This document shows, in pieces, positions 25,091 to 36,879 of a stretch of DNA of 64,000 nucleotides. Location of the stretch: positions 1 through 64,000 of the forward strand of contig JAOTOM010004114.1 of the NCBI GenBank assembly GCA_034440615.1. The letters are read 5' to 3'. This DNA is from Ashinkailepas kermadecensis (lineage: Eukaryota > Arthropoda > Thecostraca > Neolepadidae). The position numbers were made by a program, and so were the translations under genes. Positions within the stretch are counted from its first letter, which is position 1. Every line of letters starts with the position of its first letter. The notes beneath the pieces are model-generated. The model had not been told where the DNA came from and made no database searches. It saw nothing but the letters and a program-made list of their open reading frames with translations.

Positions 25091-26488
25091 CTGCGGCAAG
25101 TACGGAGAAACCCATGTCAGCGCTGCCAGCCGCCGCCAACACCAGTCAGTCTGCTCCGGTTGATGCCTCATCATGCAATTACCATAGCGAAATGCAGCTT
25201 ACATCGAGAACATTAAAAAAAACCAAGGACAGGAATTGAATAGGTCCAGTAAAGTAACGCGCCATATTCTGATCTCAACCACATCGAGATCGTGTGACCT
25301 GCCATGTGTCATCTGGCCATGGCCATCTGCAATACATATATATCTGGACAATTTGATTTGGGGCCATAATCACACCACGTGCACCAGCATCCGATCCCAG
25401 TTCCTTCCACACGGCTGGGGCCACAATCGTCCCCACGTGCATCAACGTCCCATCCCGGTTCCATTTCCACGACATACAGCTGACGTCTCTGGCGACATCC
25501 AACGGCAGCTCGCTTCACGACCCAAGTCGTGGTAATCCCCTGCTGGCCCTGACCCGGACTGTTCGGCGGCGATGGCTGCCACGTGCCAATGGCGGGTCCG
25601 GTGACGTCACCATCGTGACGTCACCGGGCCGTGATTATCCTCGGCAGGAAGGCTTGGCACATCGAGAGCAGATCTCTCCCATGTGGCGCACATTGGAAAT
25701 ATATCGTCAGCACGCGTCGATGCAAGAGGTTGGGCGACGGAGATGGCTGATGTGAGAGGACACGGCAGACTTGTCTATCGTTGGTGCCGGGTGGTCCATG
25801 CTTTCTGCTGCCTTACGCTGATGAAAAGAAGGTCATAATCACCTCCTTGTTTTTAGTTATTGCAGGGTCAGGATACGGCAATAAATATTTTCCGCATACA
25901 AGATAATATTATTAAAGCCAAAAAGACATAATCAGCGGCAAGGGAACTGTCAAGACTGGGAGGTGGGTGACAAGAGCAATTTTGAAGTCTATTCTTTCTA
26001 TGAAGCGCCCATTGGGTTCATGCTAAACTTGTTCAACGTTGGGTGGGGGTGGTCCTACCCCTTCTGCTCCCATGGTTCCCGCGCCCTTGGATGCAATGCT
26101 TGTGACTCAAAATTTAGGCGAACTTCATCAAAATCAGATCATCAGTCATGATGACTTCTGACTGTCCAGGCGTGGCCCCGAACACTGTACGAGATGTTCT
26201 GTCAATATGCATTCAATCACGATACTGCGAAGAAAAAGGATCACGGTACGAATTTCACATTGCATTGCTACGTTACGCATTACGAATACGCCACGCGTTG
26301 CATTACGCTGTGATCCATCACAACACGCCACGCATTGCATCGTGTCGTGATCCATCACAACACGGTGTCATTTGCTCAGTTTAAAATTAGCCACAATGGA
26401 CCGACCGCCTTGTTGTTGTCGGACAGAAGGTGCGGGCGGCAGTTCGGGTCCGATTACTGTCTCGGACGAGTTTAGTCCAGGTTTAATC
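25091..26488. other. Mint intron; no gene
   Basis: No coding signal. It holds the paired CRE palindromes and, at about 26280-26360, a short repeat with CATCACAACACGCCACGCAT. Confidence 0.5.
25602..25623. promoter_or_regulatory. Two tandem CRE palindromes
   Basis: TGACGTCA at 25602-25609 and again at 25616-25623, both inside GGTGACGTCACC-like palindromes with start-to-start spacing of 14 bp. An E-box CACGTG lies about 20 bp away. TGACGTCA is the full CREB/ATF site. It lies in a Mint intron about 500 bp upstream of the 25090 exon start on the gene strand. Confidence 0.45.
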
Positions 26489-26502
26489 CTATTCGGTATA
26501 TA

Positions 26503-26555
26503 GTTAGTTATTTGGGCTTTAGGGCGCATCGACTGCATTGGTCATTTAGCGCCCA
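26503..26555 (-). mobile_element. Short hairpin retroposon, copy 1
   Basis: A 53-bp element flanked by exact 14-bp direct repeats CTATTCGGTATATA (26489-26502 and 26556-26569). In its own sense (minus) it starts TGGGCGC, can fold GGGCGC against GCGCCC, and ends CCCAAATAACTAAC, a short 4-nt repeat tail. See the finding on this family. Confidence 0.88.
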
Positions 26556-26732
26556 CTATTCGGTATATAACACCTCACCGAGCCAGAGAGGGTAGCGACA
26601 GGGTTACCTGGCGCCCACTATTCGGTATATAACACCTCACCGAGCCAGAGAGGGTAGCGACAGGGTTACCTGGCGCCCACTATTCGGTATATAACACCTC
26701 ACCGAGCCAGAGAGGGTAGCGACAGGGTTACC
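26549..26732. repeat. 62-bp minisatellite, three copies, seeded by the retroposon end
   Basis: GCGCCCACTATTCGGTATAT starts at 26549, 26611 and 26673. Each unit holds the last 6-7 bp of the short retroposon, its target duplication and about 40 bp of flanking DNA (GAGCCAGAGAGGGTAGCGAC). The expansion therefore happened after the retroposon inserted. Confidence 0.95.
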
Positions 26733-26984
26733 TTTGCTCCTTTTTGGTGCAAGCACAGGGTCACCAAATTAATGTAAAAGTTGGAAAAAAAACATCCAAA
26801 GCACGGGTGGAGACAAGGGGATGGGGAGGGGACCGAGAGCAATTTTTCTTTTTTTCTTCTTACTTTTCGGGAGCCTTGCCCATTAACCTCTTGGCTCTCG
26901 TTTCGAAAGAAATGAAACAAATAATAACTTTTTCCACCAATTCTTCGGAAGTTCCTTTACTCTTGGCATGGGTGCCGATTTGGA

Positions 26985-27185
26985 ACTTTTGATGGGGCCT
27001 TGGTCCTCTCAATGTTGACTTCCCCCAATAATTCCAACTTCTAACATGGGTCACATAGGGTGGACCCACAATCAATTCGGGTCCGCCCATTGCTTCCATG
27101 TATTGTCCCCCATCCTCCACCCCCACCCAGTAATTTTCGGAAATCAAGGCCCCTGACTCTTGGTATGAAATGCGAGCCATGAATC
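26985..27185 (+). repeat. Dispersed repeat family R1, copy 3
   Basis: Contains CTCAATGTTGACTT, CTAACATGGGTCACATAGGG, GGGTCCGCCCATTGC, TGTATTGTCCCCC and CAGTAATTTTCGGAAAT in the family's order. Confidence 0.72.
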
Positions 27186-27559
27186 ACGATATGAGTCATC
27201 AGGAATGATATGATTGAGGTACGAAGTCAGTCACTACGGAGGTGCATGGTGGGAAGCAGGGACGGATACAGTGAGGGATGGGGGGGGGGGCACTGTGGGC
27301 ATGTGCCCCTCCCCATGTAAAGATGGGACCTCTGTGAGGGGACCAGGAAATGGGACCAGGAAAAGGCGCCCCTCCGGGGAGGCTTCAGTGCATCTCTTCC
27401 CGCTTAACGGATTTTTAGGCCAAACACCTCGTTGAGAGGGGCGGTCTACCTCACTCAACGGATTTTCGGTCAAAGGCCCCGCTGTGGGGACGTTCGCAGT
27501 GGAGCCCCTTTGAGGAAATAATGCCCTTGGAGACGAGTGACCCCATGGAAATCCCTGGA

Positions 27560-28125
27560 TTCGCCCTTGGTGGGAAGCCAACACCAGAATGCAGTGCGTG
27601 ATAGGGAAGCCGACGCCATGCCACGGTGTGTGGCAACACCTACACTAGACTGCAGTGCGTGATAGGGAAGCTGACGCCATGCCACGGTGCATGGGAGCGC
27701 TTACACCATACTGCAGTGCGTGATAGGGAAGCTGGCGCCATGCCATAGTGCACGGGAAGGCCTACACAAGGCCTACACTATAATGCGGTGCGTGATACGG
27801 AAGCTAACGCTAAATTCGGACGTGCAACATGCGCTGGATTACGATCCGCGGCGAGAAGATTGCCGCTAGTTTACGGTTCGTGATGGGGAGGCTAACGCTA
27901 GTCTGCTGTGTGTGTGTGTGGGGGGGGGGGGGGAGGCTGACGCTCGATTGCAGTGTGTGGCGGGGAGGCTGACGTTAGGTTGCAGTGTGTGACGGGGAGG
28001 CTAACGTTAGATTGCAGTGTGTGGATGGGAGGCTGACGTTAGGTTGCAGTGCGTGGCAGGGAAGCTGACGTTAGACTTCAGTGTGTGGTGGGGAGGCTGA
28101 CGTCAGGTTGCAGTGTGTGACTGAC
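27560..28125. repeat. Diverged minisatellite, about 57-bp then about 31-bp units
   Basis: The first part repeats TGCAGTGCGTGATAGGGAAG with CTGACGCCATGCCACGGTG at about 57 bp. The second part repeats GGGGAGGCTGACGTTAG with TTGCAGTGTGTG at about 31 bp. Shared words show that both come from one ancestral unit. A G homopolymer lies at 27920-27933. Confidence 0.85.
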
Positions 28126-28394
28126 GCCATGACTGGGGACTCCGTGGGGGTCGTTGGTTGGGGGTCCGGATCCTACCTTGGTTTGATGGACCCTTCTTGA
28201 TCCTCCTTGAAAACATTTTACTTTGCGGGACAAATCTAAATCTAAATTACAAATGCAAATGCAGTGCAATGAATGGGATGGGCGGACATTTTTCGAAGCG
28301 ATGTCTTTTTCATTCTAGGTGTTTTTTGTTGTTGTCTGTAAGAGGGCAACTTTTGGTGCTGGACCCCCTGGAACATCGAGACGTCCTCACCTAT

Positions 28395-28770
28395 GGCTGA
28401 CACTAGTTCCACACTGCGGTGTGTGGCGGGTATACTGCCGTCAGACTGCAGTGTGTGGCGGGTAGACTGCCGCCGGACTATGGTGTGTGGCGGGTAAACT
28501 GACGCCAGACTGCGGTGTGTGGCGGACAGACTGCCGCCAGACAACGGTGTGTGGCGGGTAGACTGCCGCCAGACTGCGGTGTGTGGCGGGTAGACTGCCG
28601 CCAGACTGCGGTGTGTGGCGGGTAGACTGCCGCCAGACTGCGGTGTGTGGCGGGTAGACTGCCGCCAGACTGCGGTGTGTGGCGGGTAGACTGCCGCCAG
28701 ACTGCGGTGTGTGGCGGGTATACTGCTACAAGACTGCGGTGCGTGGCGGGTAGACTGACAATCTGCTAAG
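28395..28770. repeat. 32-bp minisatellite
   Basis: About 11 copies of a unit containing GTGTGTGGCGGGTAGACTGC, followed by CGCCAGACTGCG. The middle copies are nearly identical and the edges diverged, as expected for unequal exchange. It is probably related to the array just upstream, which shares CAGTGTGTGG. Confidence 0.96.
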
Positions 28771-28854
28771 GTGTGAAGCGGCCAGGTCGTGTGGAAAAAC
28801 TAGCGGGGAGAAACAACACAATCAGCGCCACCAACCAGCTCGGGTGGGGTGGGG

Positions 28855-29010
28855 ATGATGATGTGAGCAGCAGCGGTGCACGCCCGATCACCCGGGGTAC
28901 AATGCGTGGAGTGGGGGGGGGCAAGGTGAGCAGCAGCGGCGCACGCCCGATCACCCGGGGTACAATGCGTGGAGTGGGGGGGGGCAAGGTGAGCAGCAGC
29001 GGCGCACGTC
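28855..29010. repeat. 62-bp repeat, about 2.4 copies
   Basis: GTGAGCAGCAGCGG followed by GCACGCCCGATCACCCGGGG and a G-run recurs twice almost identically, with a third partial copy. Confidence 0.93.
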
Positions 29011-29477
29011 GATCACCCGATGTACAGTGGACTTACCAGCGCCTGTAGTCAGCCGAGGGAAAACAGATGAGCCAACATTAGACACTGTCGACGACCGCTG
29101 CCTGCGTTGGGTTGAAACGCACCAGGGCAACATGGACGCAGCGCCTCGGCACACAATGCATGGGATACAACACATAGACACAATGCCCGGTGCTGCTGGT
29201 GATAGAAGAGGAGGGTAGGTTACACTGTGAAAACTGGAAGCAGGGGACGGTGCGCACCGTACCAAGCTATTCACAAGCATATCCGAAAATATATTCTAAC
29301 CTATTACTCCGGAGAGCCGTCCCTTGTAGATGTAGATACGGGTTTACGTTGTCCCCTAACTAACTAGATCGCTACAAGCTCGTAACAGGAGGCACACAAG
29401 ACACCACGTACATACATCAGCCGAACACACAGAACAAGGTCGAGCCCGCTCTTCACCGCACGGCTCCCCACACCAAC
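29011..29477. other. No recognisable gene
   Basis: Unique-looking intronic sequence up to the target duplication of retroposon copy 2. Confidence 0.5.
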
Positions 29478-29490
29478 GCAGATCCCGAGA

Positions 29491-29546
29491 TTGATTGATT
29501 ATTTGGGTTTAAGGGCGTGCCGACTACAGGGTCATTTGGCGCCCAT
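29491..29546 (-). mobile_element. Short hairpin retroposon, copy 2
   Basis: Flanked by 13-bp direct repeats with one mismatch (GCAGATCCCGAGA at 29478-29490, GCGGATCCCGAGA at 29547-29559). The tail in its own sense is CCCAAATAATCAATCAA. The inner pairing GACT...GGTC is kept. Confidence 0.87.
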
Positions 29547-29559
29547 GCGGATCCCGAGA

Positions 29560-30877
29560 AAATGTCCCACAAATTAATCGTCCAAGGAGAGTGTGAGAGC
29601 CACCAGGTGAGCAAACGAGCCGCGATCAAAAAGATATACGCCTATTACGAGTAGAGCTCATTGAATCCTCCCCAGAGGAAATCTCGAGGATCGGTTAAAA
29701 CGGCGTCGGTTAAAACTGTATCATCCCATTTGGAGCTTATCTTCGCAGGCGTTGACCGAGGCTCTTCCAGATAATTATATCTAAAGAAATGAAGCGCTTT
29801 CTCAAAGTGCCCGGTCGTGACAGAATCCATGGACTACATCTCAATACAGATGCATTTCAGCGACAGAAATAAATTATTAAGCATGAGGCACATGAAGCAC
29901 TGGCAAATAAGGCCCACAGCCACGAGCCAGGGGAGTCGTCGATCCACTCAACGATAAAATCAACCAGGGCCTCAAGCTGTAGCGGCATAAACGTAACATT
30001 TTCTTCGGCCACTTTCCATTGTCAACCCTCGTCAGTATTCAGAATATCGCCACCTTGGACGAAACACGAAAGTTGGTGTAACTCCCGTAATTCTGGAACC
30101 TGACGTGGTAGTGCAATGCAACAAAAATTATCCCGCAGTTTAATTCTTTGGAAAGACGACGATACTCACCTGGACCCACTGTGTGATAGAAAGCAGGGGT
30201 CGAGAGACAGTTATTCCTTCTCCGCTTTGGATGCCTTTTGGCATCACCGCAAGGCCGTTGATTGGAAAGAGATGACTTCTGAATTGATTATCCGCCCCTC
30301 CCGGCAAAAACTTCGAGATGGTTCCTTCGTTTTCGAATCTACTTACGTGAACAGGTGACATCTTTAGTCAGTAGTTAACGCATGCTCGGGTGGAAGGATC
30401 AAATTGACCTCACTCTCTCTCCAATACATATCGAGAATAAAGAAAACAATCGCGACGCGCAGCACCGTGAAAATATCCGCAAATGCTTAGACTTGAACCG
30501 CGGATCTCTTGGTGGTAATGCGGTCTGGGAAACATGAATAGTCATCGAACTAGACGAGGTCAAAGTAAGATCATTGGTTTTTAAGTGCTGTTTTAGGACA
30601 ACATTCGATGTATCGCGAAACATCCAGCTTTCAGGATAAGCCCAATCTTCGTACGTGTTCTGCCTATGATTAGCCACAGCAAATGAGCACAAATTCGTTG
30701 CGGTCTGAAGTAAATAAGGCCAGGTCAAGGACAAGAACCAGCGAGCCGCATGGAAGAATCGCAAAATTAAGCCTTCAACCCCGTTTGGACTCGCAAGTAA
30801 CCTAACACATTCAAACTTGCACACCTAGAGTTTCCTTCGGGCATCACCCATCTTATGAATTTCGTTACTCTAGCTCC
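29560..30877. other. No recognisable gene
   Basis: Several minus-strand open frames of 60-140 codons (29645-29830, 30140-30361, 30399-30824), none with a domain I can name. They could be remains of an old transposon, but no motif supports that. Confidence 0.35.
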
Positions 30878-30892
30878 ATTAGTTTCCAAGAT

Positions 30893-30946
30893 TTGGTTAG
30901 TTATTTGGGCTTAAGGGCGCGCCGACTACGAGGTCATTTAGCGCCC
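30893..30946 (-). mobile_element. Short hairpin retroposon, copy 3 (best preserved)
   Basis: Flanked by perfect 15-bp direct repeats ATTAGTTTCCAAGAT (30878-30892 and 30947-30961). The element in its own sense starts GGGCGCTAAATGACC at the duplication border, contains GGCGCGCCCTTAAG and ends CCCAAATAACTAACCAA. The borders are unambiguous, so the whole insert is 54 bp. Confidence 0.93.
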
Positions 30947-30961
30947 ATTAGTTTCCAAGAT

Positions 30962-31774
30962 CTCAGGTGGCGGGGGGTGGTGGGGAAAATTGACCCTCAC
31001 CCCACCCGAGCGTGCTGCGACCGGCTACCCACCCTAGCGGGTGTTAAAGGGATTAATATTGGTGAGAATCAGGCTTCCACCGAGTTGTAAGAGGTGTCTG
31101 TGAAGCAACCATCACGGCCGATGTTGATGAAATGCATGGTTGGTTTGGTTATTCGATTAAGTCTCTCCAACCAGCTCTGGCCATCTCCAGACTAGGGGAT
31201 GAAGGAGATGGAGAAACCGAGTGAAGAGAAAGATAATCGGGATGGGGTGCCGGGCAGGTCAGGGTGAGCGCATACCGCATTGGCTCGATACTGAATGGAG
31301 GAGGAGAAGCAGTGCATGCATAAGCTACAACGCCTCCAGCAATGGGAGGTAACTCCATGGGGTCATATGCTAAATCCAGAAGACAACAGGCGTGGATCAA
31401 CCATTGAAGGGGAAGTGGCCCACCCAACAGTATACAATGCAGCATCCCTAGGAACCAGTGGCTGCCTGAAGCGATTTTTCTGAAACATATTAGGTCTAAA
31501 GAAACCGCAATGCTTATATAACTTCGAAGCTAGCCAATTACTCACGAGATCAAGCTACGCATAACAAAATTATCACCCATTTCCTCAAAAATTAATATTG
31601 GTGCACACGTTTTGTTCGCTCGATCTGGATAGCAAACGACGGGATAGCAAACACGTCCATTCTACGGTTTTGGAATATTGCATGATGCACTCGATAGGGC
31701 CGAGTGAAAAATGGGATTACAATATTGCGACGTTAACACAAAATGCATAAACAGCATCGGTTGCGGAACCGTAC
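30962..31774. other. No recognisable gene; partial R1 copy
   Basis: 31400-31480 matches the outer part of family R1 (GGGGAAGTGGCCCACCC, ACAGTATACAATGCAGCATC). Nothing else recognised. Confidence 0.45.
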
Positions 31775-32157
31775 CGGCGCCGGGGCACTGCGCTGGGGCG
31801 CTGCGTCGGGGAACTGCACCCGAGAACTGCGCCGGGGCACTGCGCTGGGGCGCTGCGTCGGGGAACTGCACCCGAGAACTGCGCCGGGGCACTGCGCCGG
31901 GGCACTGCGCTGGGGCGCTGCGTCGGGGAACTGCACCCGATAACTGCGCCGGGGAACCGTGCAGGGGAACTGCGCCGGGGCACTGCGTCGGGGAACTGCA
32001 CCCGAGAACTGCGCCGGGGCACTGCGCCGGGGAACTGCGCTGGGGCGCTGCGTCGGGGAACTGCACCCGATAACTGCGCCGGGGAACCGTGCAGGGGAAC
32101 TGTGCCGCGGCACTGTGTCGGGGAACTGCATTAGGAAACTGTGCCGGGGCACTGCGC
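31775..32157. repeat. 13-bp minisatellite with higher-order pattern
   Basis: About 29 units of the form NNCTGCGNNGGGG: CACTGCGCTGGGG, CGCTGCGTCGGGG, AACTGCACCCGAG, AACTGCGCCGGGG, AACCGTGCAGGGG. The variants recur in the same order several times, so blocks of 4-9 units were duplicated together. Open frames on both strands are repeat artefacts. Confidence 0.95.
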
Positions 32158-33946
32158 CCTCACTTAAATGTCAGGGTTTATCACTAACCCAGTAATGTAA
32201 CCTTTGCGTTGATGTCAAGTACTTGAAAAGTGGCCTGTTTCCGGGGGCGGATCAAAGTGTGAGGACACGGGGCCAAGCCCACTCCCCGCAGATGGCCAAT
32301 TTTGCTCCAAATCAGGCCATCTTACACGATTTGTCGTTGAACTAGAAACTTCTTGTGTGGAAAATATTGTTTTAAGCTGACACTCAGGTGATCAGGTATC
32401 CAAATCAGATACGCTTATGAAAACGTACGGTCCTTTTTATATGTTCACCCCTTCAAATCAGCTGGCTAGATCGGCTCATGTTTGTGGGCATTTACGTCAG
32501 AACGCCTCGCCTCTACTGATACACTTACGATGCTAAACACTTTCAGAGTTCATGACATAACTGGATTTTCCTAGTAACCATTATTTTCATACTTCGCAGA
32601 AATTATTGGGAGGGCCAATCAGTACAACTAAAGCTGACTGCAAAACGAATTGAAGGACCTGGCATACGAATGGACAGACAGCGTTGGTTGGTTGGTTGGT
32701 TTTCTAAATTACACTGGTAAAATATAGCATGTATCATATGATAACAATCAACGAACCAACACTGCCATCTTAGGCATGCAATGCATTACATTGCGAAAAC
32801 ATACTTATTTCGAATCATACTGAGGAAGGACATCATCAAATTTGTATGGGGGAAAGAAGAGCGGTCATCCGCGAACGAAACTGCCACGTCTTCTGCTGGT
32901 TCATAACATCTGCCCAAATATCATAGCCGAAGCATTTCCATAATATGCGAAGAATGTAACACATACTTAGCTTCAGAATAAGGTCAATGCAATCGATACG
33001 CCCCATGACCTTGAAATGTGTTCGTAAACACCAGCAAAGAGGACAAGATGGCAGACATATTCATATTGTGCTAAGCTTAACTGGTACTAAGCATTGCTTA
33101 AGCAGGACAAGTTTCAACTACACTTGACCATCATCCACGTTCTATTTATAAATAGTTTTTTTTTCAACAAGTGGCAACATCATGGTACTCAGATGACCAT
33201 GGCATTACGTTCCCTTAGGTTATTTTTTTTCGGCGGCTGAGTGAAGCCGCAGCCTGTTCTGATCAGCGCTCATTGGCAGCGAGCATCAGACCATTCCGAC
33301 CAGCCACCAGATGCGTCGGTGGTGGACGACCTCCCCACCCCCTCCTCTGCAGTTATTTGGACATTTGAATACGGACAACATTACGAGATAACACGCCGCC
33401 GTGGGCATATTGCAAACCGTCTCTGCCGGCCAATAACATTACGTGAGGAAACACGGATGGCAATAACCGACCGGCGACAAATACCGGCCAGAGGCTCGCA
33501 AACGTTCATCTGTCGGTGCGGCGGTGCGGCAGTACTCCCATTGATCCGTCTACCGGTGCATCTGCTGGTCTATCTGTCGGTCTGTCTGCCGGTCAATCGG
33601 TCTGTCGGTTTGTTGGTCGGTTGATGCCCCCCCCACCCAGTAATTTTCACAAACCTACGCCCATGGTCACATGCGCATCATATTACCCGTGCCGCAGACA
33701 ACCATGCATCCATTGCTGTCACTCGCCAAGATATTTCAGGAATTTCATTCCCGGAAGAGGTCTGGAGCTGTCTCCCTTGTGGAACACAGTTGCATTCGCC
33801 CAGCCGTTTCAGGCCGCCACGCTGAGCACGTTTTGAGAGGCACGCAGAACCAGTACTCTCCTACAGTGTGTGCGCGCACAGGATATGCGTGGGGACACTG
33901 TGCGTCGAATCTCCGCCAGGGCCTCGTGTGAAATTGACGGGGCGGG
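32158..33946. other. No recognisable gene
   Basis: Mostly AT-rich. A TTGG run lies at 32685-32700, a short GTCTGTCGGT-type repeat at 33560-33620, and a C homopolymer near 33630. Confidence 0.45.
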
Positions 33947-33962
33947 CAGAGGCTCCGAGATC

Positions 33963-34018
33963 GTCAGTTCGTTATCTGGGCTTTTAGGGCGCATCAACCA
34001 TGTTGATCACACAGCGAC
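33963..34018 (-). mobile_element. Short hairpin retroposon, copy 4 (diverged)
   Basis: Flanked by 16-bp direct repeats with one mismatch (CAGAGGCTCCGAGATC at 33947-33962, CAGAGGCTCCGGGATC at 34019-34034). The outer stem is weakened (GCGACC for GCGCCC) but the inner hairpin is stronger: ATCAACCATGTTGAT. Confidence 0.82.
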
Positions 34019-34034
34019 CAGAGGCTCCGGGATC

Positions 34035-34829
34035 AGCCGCGCTGCCAGTTCGTTGGTGCAGCACGCTGCGCTCCGCTGCGCTCCGCTGTACGGTAGGCGG
34101 ATGGAACGCACGCACACTGTTTTCCGCCTGGCTCTGCTGCCTACGTAGCGATACAACAGACTGCTCTTTGGCGCATTGCCGCTCTTTCGTCCGCCAAGAT
34201 TACCAGAAGCAGTGCCTCTCGGTGAGTCCAGTAACTGTTTCGCTGCAGCACGGGCACCATTTTTGCTGCGAGGCTCGGCGTCAGAACTGGAAGAAGCTTC
34301 ACCCTTCGAGGGAGGTTCTCGGGTCACGCTGGCACATCCAGCTTGTCCAGGCATGAAAACACATGGTCGAGTAATGCTCCACGATAAACTGGAAGAACAG
34401 ACTCAGCTGCTCCTGAGTTGTTGTCCTTTCTGCCGTCAAAATACAAGCCAGTTAGCCCATTATTACGGACATAACCTTGTTGCTCTTCGTACTCGATCCA
34501 GTACTAGTCACATTTTCATCCTGTCCGCTGCCATTTTGCTGCCACTAAATCTGAACTGTCGATGCCCATTTCATGGGCATTAACAAGGGCAGCACATGGT
34601 TGATTTGAAATTCCATAGCAGTTTACTGGCGGGCAGTGTTGGATTTCTACTTTGTAATCCTGGATTTGGAGGAAAATTGATGGGCATTCAAATACGCAGA
34701 GGCTATTTTTCCTGAAACCTGGAACATGAGAATCACAGTTTGCACCATCAAGTGAATTTTGAGCACTTTATCACAGATCAGTTCATTATCAAACAGCACT
34801 ATTCAACCTACAAATGTTAAAAATGAGGG
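34035..34829. other. No recognisable gene
   Basis: Open frames on both strands at 34007-34583 (up to 135 codons) show no known domain. Confidence 0.4.
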
Positions 34830-35090
34830 ACAATGTTCTGGATGCCAAAAATCCGGTAAAAGCGAATTTTTTTAAACCCCGCCTGGGGATGTCTGGTGTC
34901 AGAAGGGCAAATCATTGGTGGGAGAGGGGGGGGGGGGCGGGATACACGGAGGAAATGGGAGAGCCAAATCGATTGGGGACACCCATATGGACCATGTTAA
35001 AATTAGCATTATTAGGGAAGGAAGGAGCACACATTAGGGGTGGGTGCAAGGTCTCGAAAAAAACATCACTTGAGATTTCCATGTTATGTT
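34830..35090 (-). repeat. Dispersed repeat family R1, copy 4
   Basis: In reverse it carries TAATTTTAACATGGTCCATA, GGGTGTCCCCAATCGATTTG, the C-run and CCAATGATTTGCCC in the family's order. Confidence 0.65.
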
Positions 35091-36221
35091 AGCTGTAAGC
35101 GTAGATGACGTAGGTAATAGCTGGATCCTAGAAGGACCTGGCTGAGTACGTGGCCTTCCACTCTGTTTAGTCTTCCTTGTCTCCTCTTGACACCAGTGGC
35201 GTCGCCACGAAATTCTTCCAGGGGGGGCAATGTTGAAAGGGGGCCTCCTGCTCCCCGAAAGGGGCCTCCACTGTGTTAGGGCCTCTTATTGTTTTTTAGA
35301 CTCTTAGTATGGCTCCAGAATGGGACACATGATTTCATATTGATGTCTTGTTTGCTCTTGGCATGGTGCATCATTTACGCAAAACGCAATAGGAATAATC
35401 TCTTTTTTTCCGTTGAGAACTGAGCCATACATTGGGTATAAATAAGTAATATGTGGATAAATATCTAGTGCCAAAACAAACCAATGTCTTGATGCTTTCT
35501 CGACCAGAAGAATCTTCCCGCTGGCCTCTAGATTGCAGCGAGCTGGCGGGGCTGGTGCTGAGCATATCTTAAAGATATCTCCCATTGATCAACCCACTTC
35601 TATGTCCACCAAGTCTAACTGAATATAGTTAGATTCATCACTACTGTTTATCAGTCATTCCCACCAGCTTGATGTTATAAGCAAGCTTAAACGATCATTT
35701 ATCAGTCCTAGGACGACAATTTCGCGAAGGTGACAACGAGAAGTGGATTGAGTTGGTTTTCTGATCGCCACCTTAGGGATTTATTTATTTTTATAACATT
35801 TGGTGCTGGCTGCAAGGCACCTGGCACACAAGCTAAAATAATAAATCCTCAGCGAATAAATTCACGGCAAGAACAAGCATTGAACAACAATGCATAAATG
35901 ACAATGCAACAATGTAACAATGGCAATGCATAAATACCGTAAAACCTTCAAATTCCACGCCGCCACGCCCATGGTTTTCGCTGTGCTGTACGGTTTTGTA
36001 AATGACGCCGTTGAGAAGGTATTGAAGCTGGGAAGCTCTAATCATGCAGGCTGTAATCACAGAAGACAAGTTTGTAGGAGAAAATGCATTTAAAAACATC
36101 ATTCCTCCCATTTTATATGGGGTATCGGTGTTGTTTTGTGTACCTGTGAGGGGGAATTTGCCCCCTCAATGTTGGCTTTGCCCCATGGGCGCATGCTTCC
36201 GAAAATTATTGGGGGACCAGT
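35091..36221. other. No recognisable gene; repeat fragments
   Basis: CAGTGGCGTCGCCACG at about 35201 resembles the start of family R2 (CAGTGGCGTACC). 36140-36215 resembles R1. Nothing coding recognised. Confidence 0.4.
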
Positions 36222-36410
36222 GGCGTACCTATATTTGCGCCAAGGGGGAGGGGGCAAACGTATTTGGAGTGAGTCCACATACCCCATTAAAAAAGCTATC
36301 GGATTTCGACCACTATTTTGTCAAAGGGGACCTTTTTAAATACAATAATTAGTGACCAACTGAATGGTCCTATGGAGGGGCCTAATCTACCGCTATCGTT
36401 TCTGATTCGT
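36222..36410 (+). repeat. Dispersed repeat family R2, copy 2
   Basis: Begins CAGTGGCGTACCTATATTT, then GGATTTCGACCACTATTTTG, CAAAGGGGACC and a late CTATCGTTTCTG block, matching 12905-13105 read in reverse. Confidence 0.75.
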
Positions 36411-36879
36411 CGGAGTTCAACCCTAACTCCCCCACTCTCTCCTAAAGTTTTGTTTTGGTATCCCTTGATAAGCTACCTCACACTGCTGAAATTACACCTA
36501 TGCATATCACTTAAAATGTAAAATTTCCAAATTTCAGAAATTCCAGTTCATAGCGCCCGGTCGCCACGACGCGAACGTTCGTGCACATGCACACCCATAT
36601 TGCGCATTCGGCGCATTCGCCACACTTCGTGCGATGCTACAGTTTCTGCTAAGCCTCCTACGTTTTGCTAATTGCTGCCACATGATGGACTTGCGCCATA
36701 TTTGACGTGATGGAATGCTTCGTATACGCGTTCGATGCGAAAATTCGATTAAATAAGTTCCATCATTAGTTCCCTACTTCCCACATTTTATGGTGGTTAA
36801 AATGCGGATACCTGCTGAGCTTTGATGCACCTCATATCTTTGATTAAATATGCTCCCAGATTGGCTACCGAACCGAGGC

